Shown here: positions 9,071 to 20,999 of the stretch, in pieces | How the letters are laid out: every line of letters begins with the position of its first letter | Position numbering within the stretch: position 1 is the first letter of the stretch | NCBI GenBank assembly: GCA_051453625.1 | Contig: JBOZIK010000001.1 | Coordinates: 263,302,787-263,341,444 of the forward strand | Source of the DNA: Welwitschia mirabilis | Lineage: Eukaryota > Gnetophyta > Gnetopsida > Welwitschiales | DNA length: 38,658 nt | Direction of reading: 5' to 3' | The notes under the pieces: generated by a model | The model's database searches: none | The model's input: the letters and a program-made list of their open reading frames with translations, nothing else | What the model was told of the DNA's origin: nothing | Made by a program: the position numbers and the translations under genes

Positions 9071-12000
9071 TCAACAATCTTCTTAACTTCCTTTCTGAAT
9101 TTCCTATCTAGAGTATGATGAATGAATTGACTCCCATATATTAGTGTTTTTTGTATGAATATTATTTATGATTTACAAGTATAAAGATAATAGCTTCATT
9201 TAAATGAAATACATGATTAATCACATGATTCACACTCCAACAATGATCAAATATCATTCACATATTAGAAGTTAATATTATCAATTACTATAATGATTTC
9301 TTAAAGGAATTCAATTAGTACATTTTTACCTTCATGTAGTAAAGCATTAGTCTTTGATCTAGAAGGACTTAAATGGCTATGAACTCTTTCTAATATGGAT
9401 ATAGAAAATGATTCAATCCATCGATGCCTTCCTCCATAACAAATAGATGGGTGTATAAAGCACTAGGATATAAGCATACCACCAGTTAATAATAGATATT
9501 ATAAATAATTTTTTCCCTTAAGAGACATGATATATACTATTAGGACATTATTATTAATAATTCTTTTAATATGATATATTAAATTGTTTAATAGATAATT
9601 ATATCTTATAAATTGACATGAATAATATTTAAAAAGTTTACTTCTTAACTATAAGGCATCATTGAAGTAATGAACTAGATCACCATAAAGTAGAAATAAC
9701 ACTTGTTGGCATGTTCTAAGATGAGCTCCATACATTCTAATTTTGGAGATTTATTAATATGTAGAATTTAACCTATGAATAAATATATTAAATATATGTT
9801 TTAAAATTTATGCCCTTCACATGATAATAAATGTCATTATTAAAATTATTAAATAAGCATAAATAAAGGGTGAATATATATAAAATAATAATAAAAAATG
9901 CATGACGTTAACTCTTTACATTTGATGCATGAATTAAAATAAACATTACATGATTAATGTTTTATTTCATAAGTCTTCGTCCAATCCATAATCTTACCTT
10001 CCATATGTTTTCAAGTAGTAAATATCTTTCTTAGTTATGCATTTCTTGTTTTTCATCATATTAACTTTTACTTAGGATTAAAATTTGTATTTCAATAATA
10101 CATTTGTGAAAATTATTTTTACATAACTATATCTTATTCATTTATCTAGGTCCCCTCCATATAATCAAATTTCATTAATGAATTTAAGTCCCAGTTGTGA
10201 ACATAACCCACTTAGAACATGTTAGTTCATATGCCTCTATTATTATTATGATGTTTAAAAAATATAGGGGTACATCAAAGTTAAAAATTATGCATCTAAA
10301 AATTTGATTATAATCCATTCCTTATTGTAATAATATACTAACTATCCACATTAAAATTCTATTACCATTATAACATTTGGCAATTACTAGTTCTTGATTA
10401 CATAATATATATAACATAGTAAATAGTAATAAGTATTAGAAAATTAGATATTACAAATAACTTACTTGGAAATTAGCCATATCCTTAGCTCTATATATTT
10501 AATTAATGTTAATATTATATAGTAAAGAAGTGTTCTTTATTATATATGTAATAAACTACTTATTTATCATTTTATTGTGGAGCTTAAATAGCATGCTCCT
10601 AAATCCTTTAATAAGATAATTTGTTCTAAATTTTATGAGACATTTGTCTTTATAAGATCAACCTTATACTCCTTTTTATTATAATATCTTAGCCATTCAT
10701 TCATAGAATAAGTAATAACTTTCTTTATTTATAAACCAAAAACTAAAAGATTAATTACCATTTTATTTATAAAAAAATGGCCCTAGGATTATGTTTTACT
10801 TGATTACTTTATTTTTATAAGTCATATTTTTGTTATTGTTATAATACTAGTTTTCTCTTATCCATTTAATATTTTGAGTTAAACTAGATCCATGTTTTTC
10901 CCCCTATTATTACTTAATTTCAAGGGGATTATAGGAGAAATTAATCAACTTAGCATCTCCTACTAGTGAAAGACATTAGTACATGATATCTAACATGTAA
11001 ATTATCATTGGAACAAGTTTATTAACATAGATCCTAAGTAATACAATATTTTAAATGTATTTAAGTATTCTTTGATTATTTCTAAGAATAATATTAAGTA
11101 CATAGATTCAAAATATTTATATTTCCTACCTTTAAATAATTGAACATTCATCCTCGTAATACAATTTAAGTTAGATTAAATACTTAGTATTTAAAATCTC
11201 ATCATCTACTTTAAAATATTACTACACTTTAAAGTTAATGCAGATATTTATTCCTAAGAAAGATGCAACACTAGAGGCTCATTAAAATTATAGACATACA
11301 CGTATTTTTAAAAATGGGAATTTAGATTATGATACATCCTAACACTCTATTCATCTACTTAATAAATGAATAATGAGAATATTATAAGATAAAATAAATA
11401 ACTTAGTCATAGAACTAAACAAAAATTCATTCCATTATTAATTCATTTTTATAGGATATATATAAAATATATGTTTACATAATATATCAATTAAAATTCC
11501 ATTAAAGAAAATCACATTTAGTCTATTGCCACATTAGAATTTTTAAGGGCTATTTTGATGATTTACTTATTATGAAAAACCCTCTTTATGATGAAAAAAT
11601 TATTCATTTACATAGAATAATAGAAATATACATAGATGTTTGAGAATATTAAACTTAAAACATTTAGTAATCATAACTTTTCTTAGGAGTGTAACCATCT
11701 CAATTATCTAAACGAATGGGTTAATTGCACATACCCTTTATATTTTATAATGTAGGACATCTAATGACTTGAATCATTAATATTTTGAAGGAAAGATAAA
11801 TGTTTGACTATCTATATTACCATCCTATAGACATATTAATAAATAGTTAATTGAAAGGAATTTTTTAATTAAAAAGAATTTGTTAAAATCTTAAAGAGTC
11901 ATATAAGGAGGGATAGTTTCAAAGTTCATGCAACAAAGTCATTCTTCATATTTTAAACATACCCAATGGTTATGGACCTTTTTAAAAACTAAAAATAGAG

Positions 12001-12139
12001 GAAAACAAACCATTAAAAACTTTTAAGGAGGAGAAACAAATTCATAGTACTTACTTGATAAGACATCATTCTTATGTAGCTTTCATATTTCAAACAGAAG
12101 AAAACACTTGGTAGTATCCAATAGAATCCAAGTTAGATC
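9071..12139. other. AT-rich stretch with no recognisable gene
   Basis: About 3 kb of very AT-rich sequence. I see no reading frame with a known motif on either strand, no tandem array and no LTR boundary. It is probably old, decayed transposon or intergenic DNA. Confidence 0.55.
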
Positions 12140-12400
12140 AAAGAAATGTAGCTAAAAAAGTAAAGAGGAAAAGAAACCTTAGACTTGTAAAGAATTTCAT
12201 AACCAATCCCAACTAAAAGAATCAACCTTACAATACCAAAAGGTATGATGGCTGAATTCTTCAATATTATAAGAAGGACAAAGAGATTGATAATTTCTTA
12301 TTTTCATCAAGCATTTACTAGAGGCAAACCTTGATGGAGAAAATACCAAATAAACAAAGCTATCATATGGGTAGTTTTGATTTTCCAAGAATTAGAGATA
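12140..12400 (-). pseudogene. LINE-type zinc-binding (zf-RVT) relic
   Basis: On the minus strand two overlapping frames give one coherent protein. From about 12395 to 12310 it reads SWKIKTTHMIALFIWYFLHQ, then after a frameshift near 12308 it reads MKIRNYQSLCPSYNIEEF followed by SHHTFWYC and WDWL. The pattern W-K ... F-I-W ... C-P-x2-N-x-E-E ... H-H-x-F-x2-C ... W is that of the zinc-binding domain at the C-terminus of plant LINE (L1-type) reverse transcriptases and related non-LTR polyproteins. The second zinc-ligand cysteine appears replaced by Tyr. No reverse transcriptase was recognised upstream on the minus strand (higher coordinates), so only a fragment remains. Confidence 0.55.
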
Positions 12401-13699
12401 AATTGAAGACAATTCTATAAAGAAACATTAATAGACTAGAGGTGGTTAATCTTGAAATCTTCTACCTATAAGGTAAGTTATGCTTGTATTTGTTATTACT
12501 ATTATAAATAAGAAAAGAAACATTATTTGTTCAATGCCAGGAGGTTTCTTCTTTAAACAATCATATACTATTAATGATTTATTTAATATGAGAGTTAAGT
12601 AAAAGGAGGCTTTTGGAAGAAGAAGAAGAAAGGTTATGATAATAATGAATTAATTTCTAGTAGGAAGAGATTCTTTCGTTAGGAGCATAATCATCATTGA
12701 TTTTAATCAATCTACTTTAAACAAGACTAAGCATAGTACTTTTAATTATTAATTAAGTTAGAAGATTCAAATGAAAAGACAAATGGAATAATTATTATTG
12801 ATAGTTTTAAAATGAAATATAAATGATCTTTTAATAAGATCCTAAGTATATTATACAAAATAAAAAAGGGTAAAGAATAAAGACACAAAGTATAGGATAA
12901 AAACCAACATTAGAAAATTTTTACCTTTTGAACAAGTATATCCTTTTAAAGAGCCATTAGAAAATGCATTACAAATAATGATCTTCTAAGAATTATTACC
13001 TTTAGAAGATTAAATAATCCATTTTATAGTAATATCTTTTTTTTGGAGGGGAAGAGAGGAAATTTTAAGGCCTCTTATATTTATTTTTCTATAATAGGTT
13101 TTAAGAAGCATAAAGAAAACTAGATTTTTTTGGTTAGGTGTTTCTAATATACTCTTTAAGCCATTTGTTCATGTGGATATAGGAAGTGTTAGAATACAAA
13201 AGAAAAGAGGAGTAACACACATAATGTTCATGTTGGATTTTTAAATGTATAAACCAAAACCCTTGTTATAGTATAGTCTCAATTTCATTAGGAATAACTT
13301 GAGATAAAGATCTTAATAGAAGAAATACAAATGTTTCTTAATCTATAAGGAATCAAAACAAAACCAAAAATTAAAATTGTGAGATGTAGAGATGTACTTG
13401 GATTTTTATGTAGGAAAATGAGTCAACTCTATAGGTCTAACTTAGATCATTCAATATCAAGATCTTTACTTCAATAATATCCTATAACTTTATAAAAATA
13501 AAGCTTAAATTATTATGTTATTATAACTTAGATCATGGTGACATATTTGCATTTACCACATAAGTGTTAGTGAATTCCTCAGTTTCTTTCATCTTTCATA
13601 GACCCATGTAAGAATATAGAGTAAGAATTATTATGCTTAAGATCCATCTAACATGATGACTATAGTTAAAAGTAATTAAAAAAGACTCACTTGGTAATA
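12401..13699. other. Non-coding stretch, nothing recognised
   Basis: AT-rich with purine-rich patches (for example near 12600-12640). If the LINE relic were longer, its reverse transcriptase should lie here on the minus strand, but I could not see the conserved motifs. Confidence 0.4.
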
Positions 13700-14565
13700 A
13701 AAGAAATTAAAAACATTATTTAATTCAACTATTAAAAATACAAGATTAATTATAACATAAAATTAAGTATGAATGACTATTATTTCATTTAAAATAGAAA
13801 TTACATTACATTTAAGAATGAAAGAAAATTTATACACACCTCTTAAATTAGCCTCAAAGATATTCCACTTTCAAAAGAAGAGCTTAAAATGACATCATGA
13901 AGATTGTCCTTCCCAAGCTTTTAATACACAATATTCCACATTATAATGAGGGGTGCTTGGCCCTTTTTATAGGTGATCATAGGATTGATGTGGTTTAGGT
14001 TTTAGTGTTAAATCAATAGTTATAATTCTTTATCATGCAGTATTAGGTAGGGTGTTTGGATCTTCCTTCTTGTAGTATTTGATGAAAGTTATTATTATCA
14101 ATTTAATAATTAACATCTGAATTGTGATGCCTCTACAAATTGCTGCTATCATCATGTATCTCCTATGTCACCATCACATGTCACTATCACATATCACTAT
14201 CAGATGTCTCTTATACCACTGTCACATAACATAATAGATAATAGTTATTTGTGATGTAGTAAGTAATCAAGTCCATGACGGTTTCATAATGTAAGTTTAG
14301 AAATAATTTTTATTAAATGTCTAACTCCTTTAAATAGGTAAATAACGCCATCAACATCTTCTATCTATTCACCTCTAGTTTATGTCATGTTCTTCAAAAT
14401 GCTATAAATTCTTAGAAATTTCATGGAGGAATGGATAAGATTAAGTATGGAATAAAAATAACTAATGACATACTTTTATGATTAAGTCACTTAAATTAAT
14501 ATCTTTACCATAATAAATAATATTAATATACATAAGAGGGATATTAATTTTGATATTTTCAAGCA
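13700..14565 (-). mobile_element. Minus-strand LTR (element E)
   Basis: The right end at 14565 reads on the minus strand as TGCTTGAAAATATC directly after a purine tract (TTTAGGGG), the arrangement of a polypurine tract followed by a 3' LTR. A TATA box lies at 13964-13973 on the same strand. At about 14155-14225 short units resembling TCACTATCACATG are repeated four to five times. The left boundary is an estimate, and no second copy was found in the window. Confidence 0.5.
13964..13973 (-). promoter_or_regulatory. TATA box of LTR E
   Basis: The minus strand reads CCTATAAAAAGGGCC, a strong TATA context. Confidence 0.5.
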
Positions 14566-15029
14566 CCCCTAAACAAGACTTTTTTTAGTCTCTTAATAAA
14601 AGGTTTGATCAAGAATGACTAACATGGAAAAATTGCTAAGAAAAATATTTAAGAATTAGATAGAAATCATAAAAGTGTTAGATTTTTTTAAATCTTTTTT
14701 CTTAAAAAAGAGGCATTTAAAAACTAAAATTATAAAGTATAAATGCTAAATTTTATATCCTCTATCCTTAAATTTGAAAATATAGAATAGAAAATCAATG
14801 TCGAATTTGAGAATAAATTAAATTACAAAAAACAATGATTTATTTTATTAAAATTAAAAAAAAAAGAAGTGTTTGTAGACTAGGCTATAATGCCAAGAAC
14901 AAAATTATTAAAACAAAGATACCCTTAGAAATAATGATCAATTACTATATTTCAAACTTAGATCGTTTTTAAGGCGATAAAAATGGAAATAAAGGTGATC
15001 AATTATTTTAATGGTAGAAAATGGATTAC
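14566..15029. other. Non-coding stretch, nothing recognised
   Basis: AT-rich spacer between LTR E and the Copia-type LTR. If LTR E is a 3' LTR, this should be its decayed internal 3' end, but no coding motif is visible. Confidence 0.4.
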
Positions 15030-16462
15030 AATTAGTTTTAGAGGATCAAGAACCCTAGAGGGGGATTGAATAGGTTTCTAAAAATTATTGAAATAACTTC
15101 ACATTATTAACTTTACTTGAAATGAATCACTAGAAACTTGTGCAATAAAACTGAAAACTATTCTGAAAAATGAAATAATAAAAAGCATAGAAATACCAAT
15201 TAGAAGCACACAAGATTTATAGTGGTTCAGGAAAACCCCCTACTCCACTCTCAATGATCAGCTTCTATCCAAGCCTGATCCAGATCTCCATTAATCTCTT
15301 TCAGGTATTGCAGGTTTACCTGTAACCTTTACAAATAGACCTTTGCTGAAGGCTTAGTCTCAAAGTTTTTCAAGAAAGCGTAGTGGTATGTCCAAATGCA
15401 TAGGTATCACTTGATCTTTGGCTCAATGAAAGTATTAAAGCATTTCTTCAGAAGATGGTACAATCTGAAAACAAAGAGTGCTACAGATCTGACTGTGTAT
15501 GCAAAGCTACTAGAGTTCTTGATTTGTCTTTGGTCAGGAATGAGATGCCAATAAGTACAATGAGTAAATCTAAAAGATTCAAAAGTTCGATGCAGTGATT
15601 TTGACTCTTGGCAATGTATAGTAGAAGACTTTTAGGGTTTTTACAAGTAAAAAGATGTTTCAATGGACATAAAATGGCTACATAATGGCTATAAAATTTG
15701 CGTTTCCATCACGACCGATCAACCCCTCAAACGTTCGGTCGATTCCACTTTGTGCCGTCACTTAAATCGGTCACACTTGTGTTCTTTTGGTCAACCCAGT
15801 TTCTTATGGCTTCATGTCTAGTCGACTCCTCAGGGTCCGGTCAACGCTCATCTAGTCGCCTACTTATTTATCTGGTCACCCGCTTAGTCTAGATAAAATC
15901 TAACACAGTTTTCTGCTCTAGGTCTAGTAGACTTCTTAGGAATCCGGTTGACCCCTTACTAGTCGACTGTGAAGGATTGATGCTCAAATGCATAGGTCTT
16001 GTGAACCCCTCAGGTGTCTGGTTGACCCCTTGATAATTGGCTAGGAGGTATCAAATGCATAGTGCTCAGGTCCAGTCAATCCCTTGATGATTGATTATGA
16101 AGTACTAGATGCATAGTGCTTTAGTCCGGTCGACTCCTTAGATGTCCAGTTGACCCTTTGATGATTGGTTAAGGAGTACTGGTGCTCAAGTTCACAAGTC
16201 TGTTCAACCTCTCAAATGTTTAGTCAACCCCTCTAAATTTAGTTTACTTTAATGTGTTCGCTCTAAGTGCAGTCGACCCCTTCGAAGTCCAATCGACCCC
16301 TTGAGAGGCTATCAAAACTTAACAGGTTTCAGGATCAAAATATATCATAAAATACTTCAGCTTCTGACCTACAAATGATCAATATTTTTTGCACAAGTTA
16401 CAATAAATTTTGCTACACAGAAAACATTAGTTTGATATCAATTGACAAATAATAATCTAATA
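15030..16462 (-). mobile_element. Copia-type LTR, probably solo
   Basis: Homologous along its length to 19416-20744, sharing for example GAAAACCCCCTACTCCACTC and CATAGGTATCACTTGATC. On the minus strand it starts TATTAGATTA at 16462 (TG changed to TA) and ends near 15030-15050, just after TTCAATCCCCCTCTAGGG, a phrase common at the 3' ends of plant Copia LTRs. Unlike the other copy, no polypurine tract precedes its start, and no primer-binding site follows its end. It therefore fits a solo LTR or an isolated 5' LTR. I could not find a matching target-site duplication. This copy is less decayed than the one at 19416. Confidence 0.65.
15705..16312. repeat. GTCGACC-rich subrepeats inside the Copia-type LTR
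   Basis: At least eight degenerate units combine a GTCGACCCCT-like half with a second half such as GTCCGGTCGACTCC, separated by about 6-12 bp; they occur near 15716, 15745, 15818, 15940, 16010, 16115, 16265 and 16290. The same pattern, further decayed, is in the second copy of the LTR at about 19975-20585. GTCGAC is its own reverse complement, so the array is dyad-rich on both strands. Confidence 0.65.
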
Positions 16463-16603
16463 CTATCATGAGGAAATGATGCATGTAATTGATCTCACTA
16501 ATTAAAGTAAGAAAATTACTCATCCAAATTAGGTGCATAAGTTATGAATAAGATTCCTTTTCTCATGTATACATTACTTTCATTTCTTACACAAGCTCTT
16601 ACA

Positions 16604-16803
16604 ACTTCTCATTGATTAATCTTATCACCAATCAATGTCACTTATATACAAGCTTATCCAATTTGTCATTGACCAATCTTGTCATTGTCATTCATATGTC
16701 CATATCATGTTTACACAAAGTTCATCCTACTTGTCATTGACCAATCTTGCCACTTGTTCATATTAGACAAATCCATTAAACTTGTCATTGATCAATCTTA
16801 TCA
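16604..16803 (+). repeat. Four CCAAT-box repeats upstream of a TATA box
   Basis: A roughly 24-bp unit with core TCATTGACCAATCTTG occurs at 16604 (ATTAATC variant), 16661, 16729 and 16780, spaced 51-68 bp apart. A looser relative (ACCAATCAATGTCA) lies at 16627-16640. The array ends about 90 bp before the TATA box. Confidence 0.6.
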
Positions 16804-16889
16804 ATTAAAAGAGATTTCCTTACCTTATGGGTAAACGATGTGCATGATCCTTAATCAATGATACCAATGACTTTTGATAGACCACTCAT

Positions 16890-16901
16890 CTATATATAAA
16901 G
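16890..16901 (+). promoter_or_regulatory. TATA box
   Basis: CTATATATAAAG followed by CCCTC. It lies downstream of the CCAAT repeats and upstream of a GGAGCTT tandem repeat, so it is a well-formed Pol II promoter arrangement. Confidence 0.55.
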
Positions 16902-16985
16902 CCCTCTTTTTTCTTCTTAAGTTAATATTCTTTAAGCAAGTTCATGCTACCAAAATTTCTTTTCAATCTTTCCTCCTTTTAAGTG

Positions 16986-17050
16986 TGGAGTTGGAGCTTA
17001 GAGCTTGGAACTTGGAGCTTGGAGCTTAGAAAATTGGAGCTAGGATCTTG
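16986..17050 (+). repeat. Short tandem repeat GGAGCTT(A/G)
   Basis: Units such as TTGGAGCTTAGAGCTTGGAA repeat about six times just downstream of the TATA box, that is, in the presumed 5' transcribed region. Confidence 0.6.
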
Positions 17051-18335
17051 AAACTTAGGATTTCATTAATCTTCTTCAAGGATCATTAATCATTCTCCCT
17101 CTAAGCATGTTCTTCTTTCATAAGAATTTTACCTCCATTTCTAGCATTAGGCCTATATATATTATTGTAATATCAATGTAGTATTTGTATTTTCCCTCCC
17201 TGATACTAAAATAAGGAATAGATCTAAGGGGTCTATTTATATGCTTAGTTGATGAAGCTGCCAATGGATATTTTCCCTCCCATTGGCATAAACTAATACA
17301 AAGGAGAGGGTTGAGGAACCTCTTAACATGCATAGCTTTTATGTGTTTAATAGATATTTTGGCCAAGTGATCAGGGGTTCACTATAAATTTAAATATCCA
17401 TGTTGTTTTACATTATGTCATTGTTAAAATGCATTTTACATCAGATTGACATTAGAGTCTTATTAGGATGAATGAGTTTAATCCTCAATAATCTATTTAG
17501 GCTGGGCACTCCTTCTTAGAAAATCTTGAGGCTCATGGTATTTGATGCATTGCTTATTGTTATAAGTTGAGTTTATATTGCTTACAATTGTATTTTATGT
17601 ATATTGAGTACTAATTTTTATTATAAATTATTAGTTATTCTAATTAATTTTTATTTCTATAAATTAGTATGAGTTTTCTTGTTCTTAGTTTAGTTAAAGT
17701 TTACTTTTTTCCAAAAGTGAAGCATAACTTAAGAAAGACATGACTCATTTAATGCTATGTACAATTTTTTGAAATTTTTTGTGTAGGTTTAAAATCATGT
17801 TACGAATTTAAAATTTTCAAAACAATAAAATTTGTAAGAGTTAAATAATTTTTAAAATTTATTTTATGAAAATAACTCAAAAATTACAAGTAGAAAACAA
17901 CAAGCAAAAAGTCTCAGTTTTTAGAATTTAAAGAAAGTTTTAAGCAAAAATTAAATAGTCTACCATGTAGATAATTCAATAGGATTTCCAAAAAGTATTT
18001 ATTTATTTAAAAAATCCAAGTAGATTAAAAGTCATTGCCATTTTAGTGAAGGATATTATTTTAGCAACTCTGAAATTTAGGTAGTTTTTATATATGAAAT
18101 GTGTTTGTACAAATTTAGATTTAATGAATTAGTTTGCATGGATATTATATGAGTCTAATTTAAGAAAAGTAAGTTTAATTTATTTTTACATTTTTAAATA
18201 ATTAATTAGAATTTGTTAGTTTTAATGCCTTCTAAAAGCTAAGAAAATTTGTAATCAATTTTAATAATTATAGAAAATTATCTAATGCAAGTACCAAATT
18301 ATTTTAAATACTATATATGAATTATAGTTAAGTTA

Positions 18336-18357
18336 NNNNNNNNNNNNNNNNNNNNNN
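18336..18357. other. Assembly gap (22 N)
   Basis: A run of 22 N with no shared sequence on its two sides. Confidence 0.9.
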
Positions 18358-18960
18358 CATAAGGGTTGCCCACTTAATAATTCTAGAAATGTGGAGCCCA
18401 ATCACTTAGCTTTATTAATATTTATTTTTGATTATTATTTTAATATAGATATTTAGAATTTATAAAAGGGGTTTAAAAGTTGGCTCAGTTCCATAAATGA
18501 AACATGTTTGTACAATAAAACTTGGATGTATTAGTGTGGCTTATTTGAAAGAATTGTTATAATGTAGAAAAATAAGGGGATGTTTTTTTTCATTTATTTT
18601 CACTATTATGCTTTTAAAATGTATGTTTTGCCTTTTATATAAAATTAAAAAGATGCTTATATAATCTATTTTCCTTCTGTATGATTGTTTTTTTAAAATA
18701 AACTCAATGATGATTAGAATTATTTTTACTAGGTAAACATTCCACTAATTATCCACATAATTGTATGCTTGCATTTCTCTAGTGTGTTCATTTAACTAAT
18801 CTAAGATAATATCAATAATTATTCATCCCCATACTTGGATTTCATCATCAAGGTTAATTACAATATACTTTTATTTATAAACCCTTCTGGCAGTGGATTT
18901 AATCACCACTCTCTTATCATACCCATGCATGGACTTACTCCAACTTAATGTCTTGATCCC

Positions 18961-19315
18961 TTGGTATCAAAAGATTATGTTGCATCATCCTAAAATTATT
19001 CAAGGAAGCAGGGGTTATTTGTGAGTATGAATCCACCTCACGTACCACTTGTCATACGTATTGGAGATATATTGAGGTGAAGTTTAAGCCTATGGAGTTG
19101 AGCCCAACATATTTGATAATCTAGAATCTGAAGTAGAATTAACTCATGTCTAAAGGATGGCTAGATATCGAGTTGGAATGCTACTAATGGGAGTTTCAAT
19201 GGTTATGCACTATCTTAAAACTTATCCATTGTATGTGATAAAATAAGTTAACATCCAATCGAATTTATACAACGTATCTTTATATGGTGAAAACAAAAGT
19301 TTGGAATAAATACAG
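18961..19315 (+). other. Possible primer-binding site and unassigned sequence
   Basis: Begins TTGGTATCAAAAGATTATG, similar to an initiator-Met tRNA primer-binding site. The following 340 bp contains no clear Gag frame and is cut off by the gap at 19316. Confidence 0.3.
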
Positions 19316-19415
19316 NNNNNNNNNNNNNNNNNNNNNNNNNNNNNNNNNNNNNNNNNNNNNNNNNNNNNNNNNNNNNNNNNNNNNNNNNNNNNNNNNNNNN
19401 NNNNNNNNNNNNNNN
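19316..19415. other. Assembly gap (100 N) at the outer end of the Copia 3' LTR
   Basis: Exactly 100 N. By comparison with 15030-16462 it hides roughly the last 120-130 bp (minus-strand sense) of the Copia 3' LTR and the junction with its neighbour. Confidence 0.8.
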
Positions 19416-20744
19416 TTCTAAAAAATAAATAATAGAAAGAACAAAAATGTCAATCAGAAGCACACTAGATTTATAGTGATTTGAGAAAACCCCCTACTCC
19501 ACTCTCAATAATTAGATTCTATCCAAGTCTAATCTGGATCTTTATTAATCTCTTTGAGGTATTGCAAGTTCATTTATAACTTTTAAAAATGGATTTTTTT
19601 TAAAGGATCAGTACTAATCGTTTTCAAGAAAGCGTAGCAATGATGATGGTATGCCCAAAAGCATAGGTATCACTTGATCGTTGGCTCAAGAATAGTATTA
19701 AAGCACTTCTTCAGAAGATGGTACAATCTAAAAATAAAGAATGCTACTGATTTGACTAGGATGTAAAGATACCAATAGTTCTTGATTCGTCTTTGGTCAA
19801 GAATGAGATGCCAATGATTATAATGAAAATATCCAAAAGATTTGAAAGTTTGATGTAGTGATTTTCACTCTTAGCAATATACAGTGAAAGAATTTTATGG
19901 TTTTTACAAGAAAAAATATCTTCTAATGGACACAAAATGGATACATAATGGCTATAAAATATTTATTTCCATTATGACTGATCGACCCCTCAAAAATCTA
20001 ATTAACCCCTTTGGTGCTATTACTTAAATTAGTGGTCCTTGTATTATTTTAGTCGACCATAGTTTCTTATAGCTTTATGTTTGGTTAACCCCTCAGGGTT
20101 TGATAAGCTACTCATTTAATCACCCGCATATTCATTTGGTTACTCACTTAATCAAGAAAAAATCTAACACAATTTTTTCCTCTAGATCTAGTTGACTCCA
20201 TAAAGGTCCAGTCAACCCCTTACTGATCAGCTATGAAGTATTGATGCTTAGTTACATAGGTTCGGTTGACCCCTTAGGTATCTAATCAACCCCTTGACAA
20301 TTAGCTAGGAAGTATTAGATGGATAGTGCTTAGGTCATATAGACCCCTTAGATGTCTAGTCAACCCCTTAATGATGAAGTAATAAGTATTGGATAAATAG
20401 TGCTATAGTTTAGTCGACCCCTTAAGTATTCAGTTGACCACTTAATGATTAATTAAGAAATATTAGTGCTTAGGTTTACAGGCCCAGTCAATACCTTAAA
20501 TGTCTAGTCAACCCCTCTAAATTTAGTTTACTTCTGTGTAAGATTTAGGTGCAGTCGATTTGTTAGAAGTCTAAGTGACCCATCAAGAGTGTATAAAAAC
20601 TTGATAAGTTTCAGGATCAAAATGTGATATAAAATACTTTAGCTTTTTACCTATAATTAATGAATATTTTCTACATGTGATACAACAAATTACAGTATAT
20701 AGAAAACATTAGTTTAGCATTAATTAATATATAACAATTTAATA
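19416..20744 (-). mobile_element. 3' LTR of the Copia element at 19.4-24.1 kb
   Basis: Second copy of the Copia-type LTR, clearly more diverged and AT-shifted than 15030-16462. On the minus strand it starts TATTAAATTG at 20744, immediately after a decayed polypurine tract, and lies downstream of minus-strand RT and RNase H relics. It is therefore the 3' LTR of that element. Its terminal bases are in the gap at 19316-19415. Confidence 0.7.
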
Positions 20745-20766
20745 ATATTTTCCTTTGATATTAATG
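20745..20766 (-). other. Decayed polypurine tract of the Copia element
   Basis: The minus strand reads TTAATATCAAAGGAAAATAT directly before the LTR start. This matches the usual Copia context of a short ATC-rich lead followed by AAAGGGGGA, here eroded by G-to-A changes. Confidence 0.5.
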
Positions 20767-20813
20767 GTAAATGTTTTATTAGTTGAGGAGATTAGATTTG
20801 GAAAATCTCCTCA

Positions 20814-20999
20814 TTACAAAATTCATATTAAATTTTGAAAAAATATTCGAATTTCANNNNNNNNNNNNNNNNNNNNNNNNNNNNNNNNNNNNNNNNNNNN
20901 NNNNNNNNNNNNNNNNNNNNNNNNNNNNNNNNNNNNNNNNNNNNNNNNNNNNNNNNTTACAAAATTCATATTAAATTTTGAAAAAATATTCGAATTTCA
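20814..20999. repeat. 43-bp exact duplicate flanking a 100-N gap
   Basis: 20814-20856 and 20957-20999 are identical, and the only thing between them is the 100-N gap at 20857-20956. This is most simply an unmerged overlap of two contig ends, so the true sequence probably has one copy and no gap. Confidence 0.8.

Larger units (their letters stand above)
16463..18960 (+). mobile_element. Possible long Del/Tekay-like LTR
   Basis: A plus-strand promoter region (four CCAAT-containing repeats, then a TATA box at 16890-16901) is followed about 2.1 kb later by TTGGTATCAAAAG (18961-18973), which resembles the initiator-Met primer-binding site TGGTATCAGAGC. An LTR of about 2.5 kb before such a site would suit the Del/Tekay Gypsy lineage. 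No second LTR copy is in the window, and the left boundary is set only by the neighbouring Copia LTR. A 22-N gap lies at 18336-18357. The rest is AT-rich and non-coding. Confidence 0.35.

Noticed and set aside
15020-16470. Target-site duplication around the solo Copia LTR
   Set aside because: CTATC follows the right end, but no matching five bases were found near the uncertain left end.
17118-17366. 82-codon minus-strand frame
   Set aside because: No recognisable domain; it lies on the strand opposite to the promoter of the presumed LTR.
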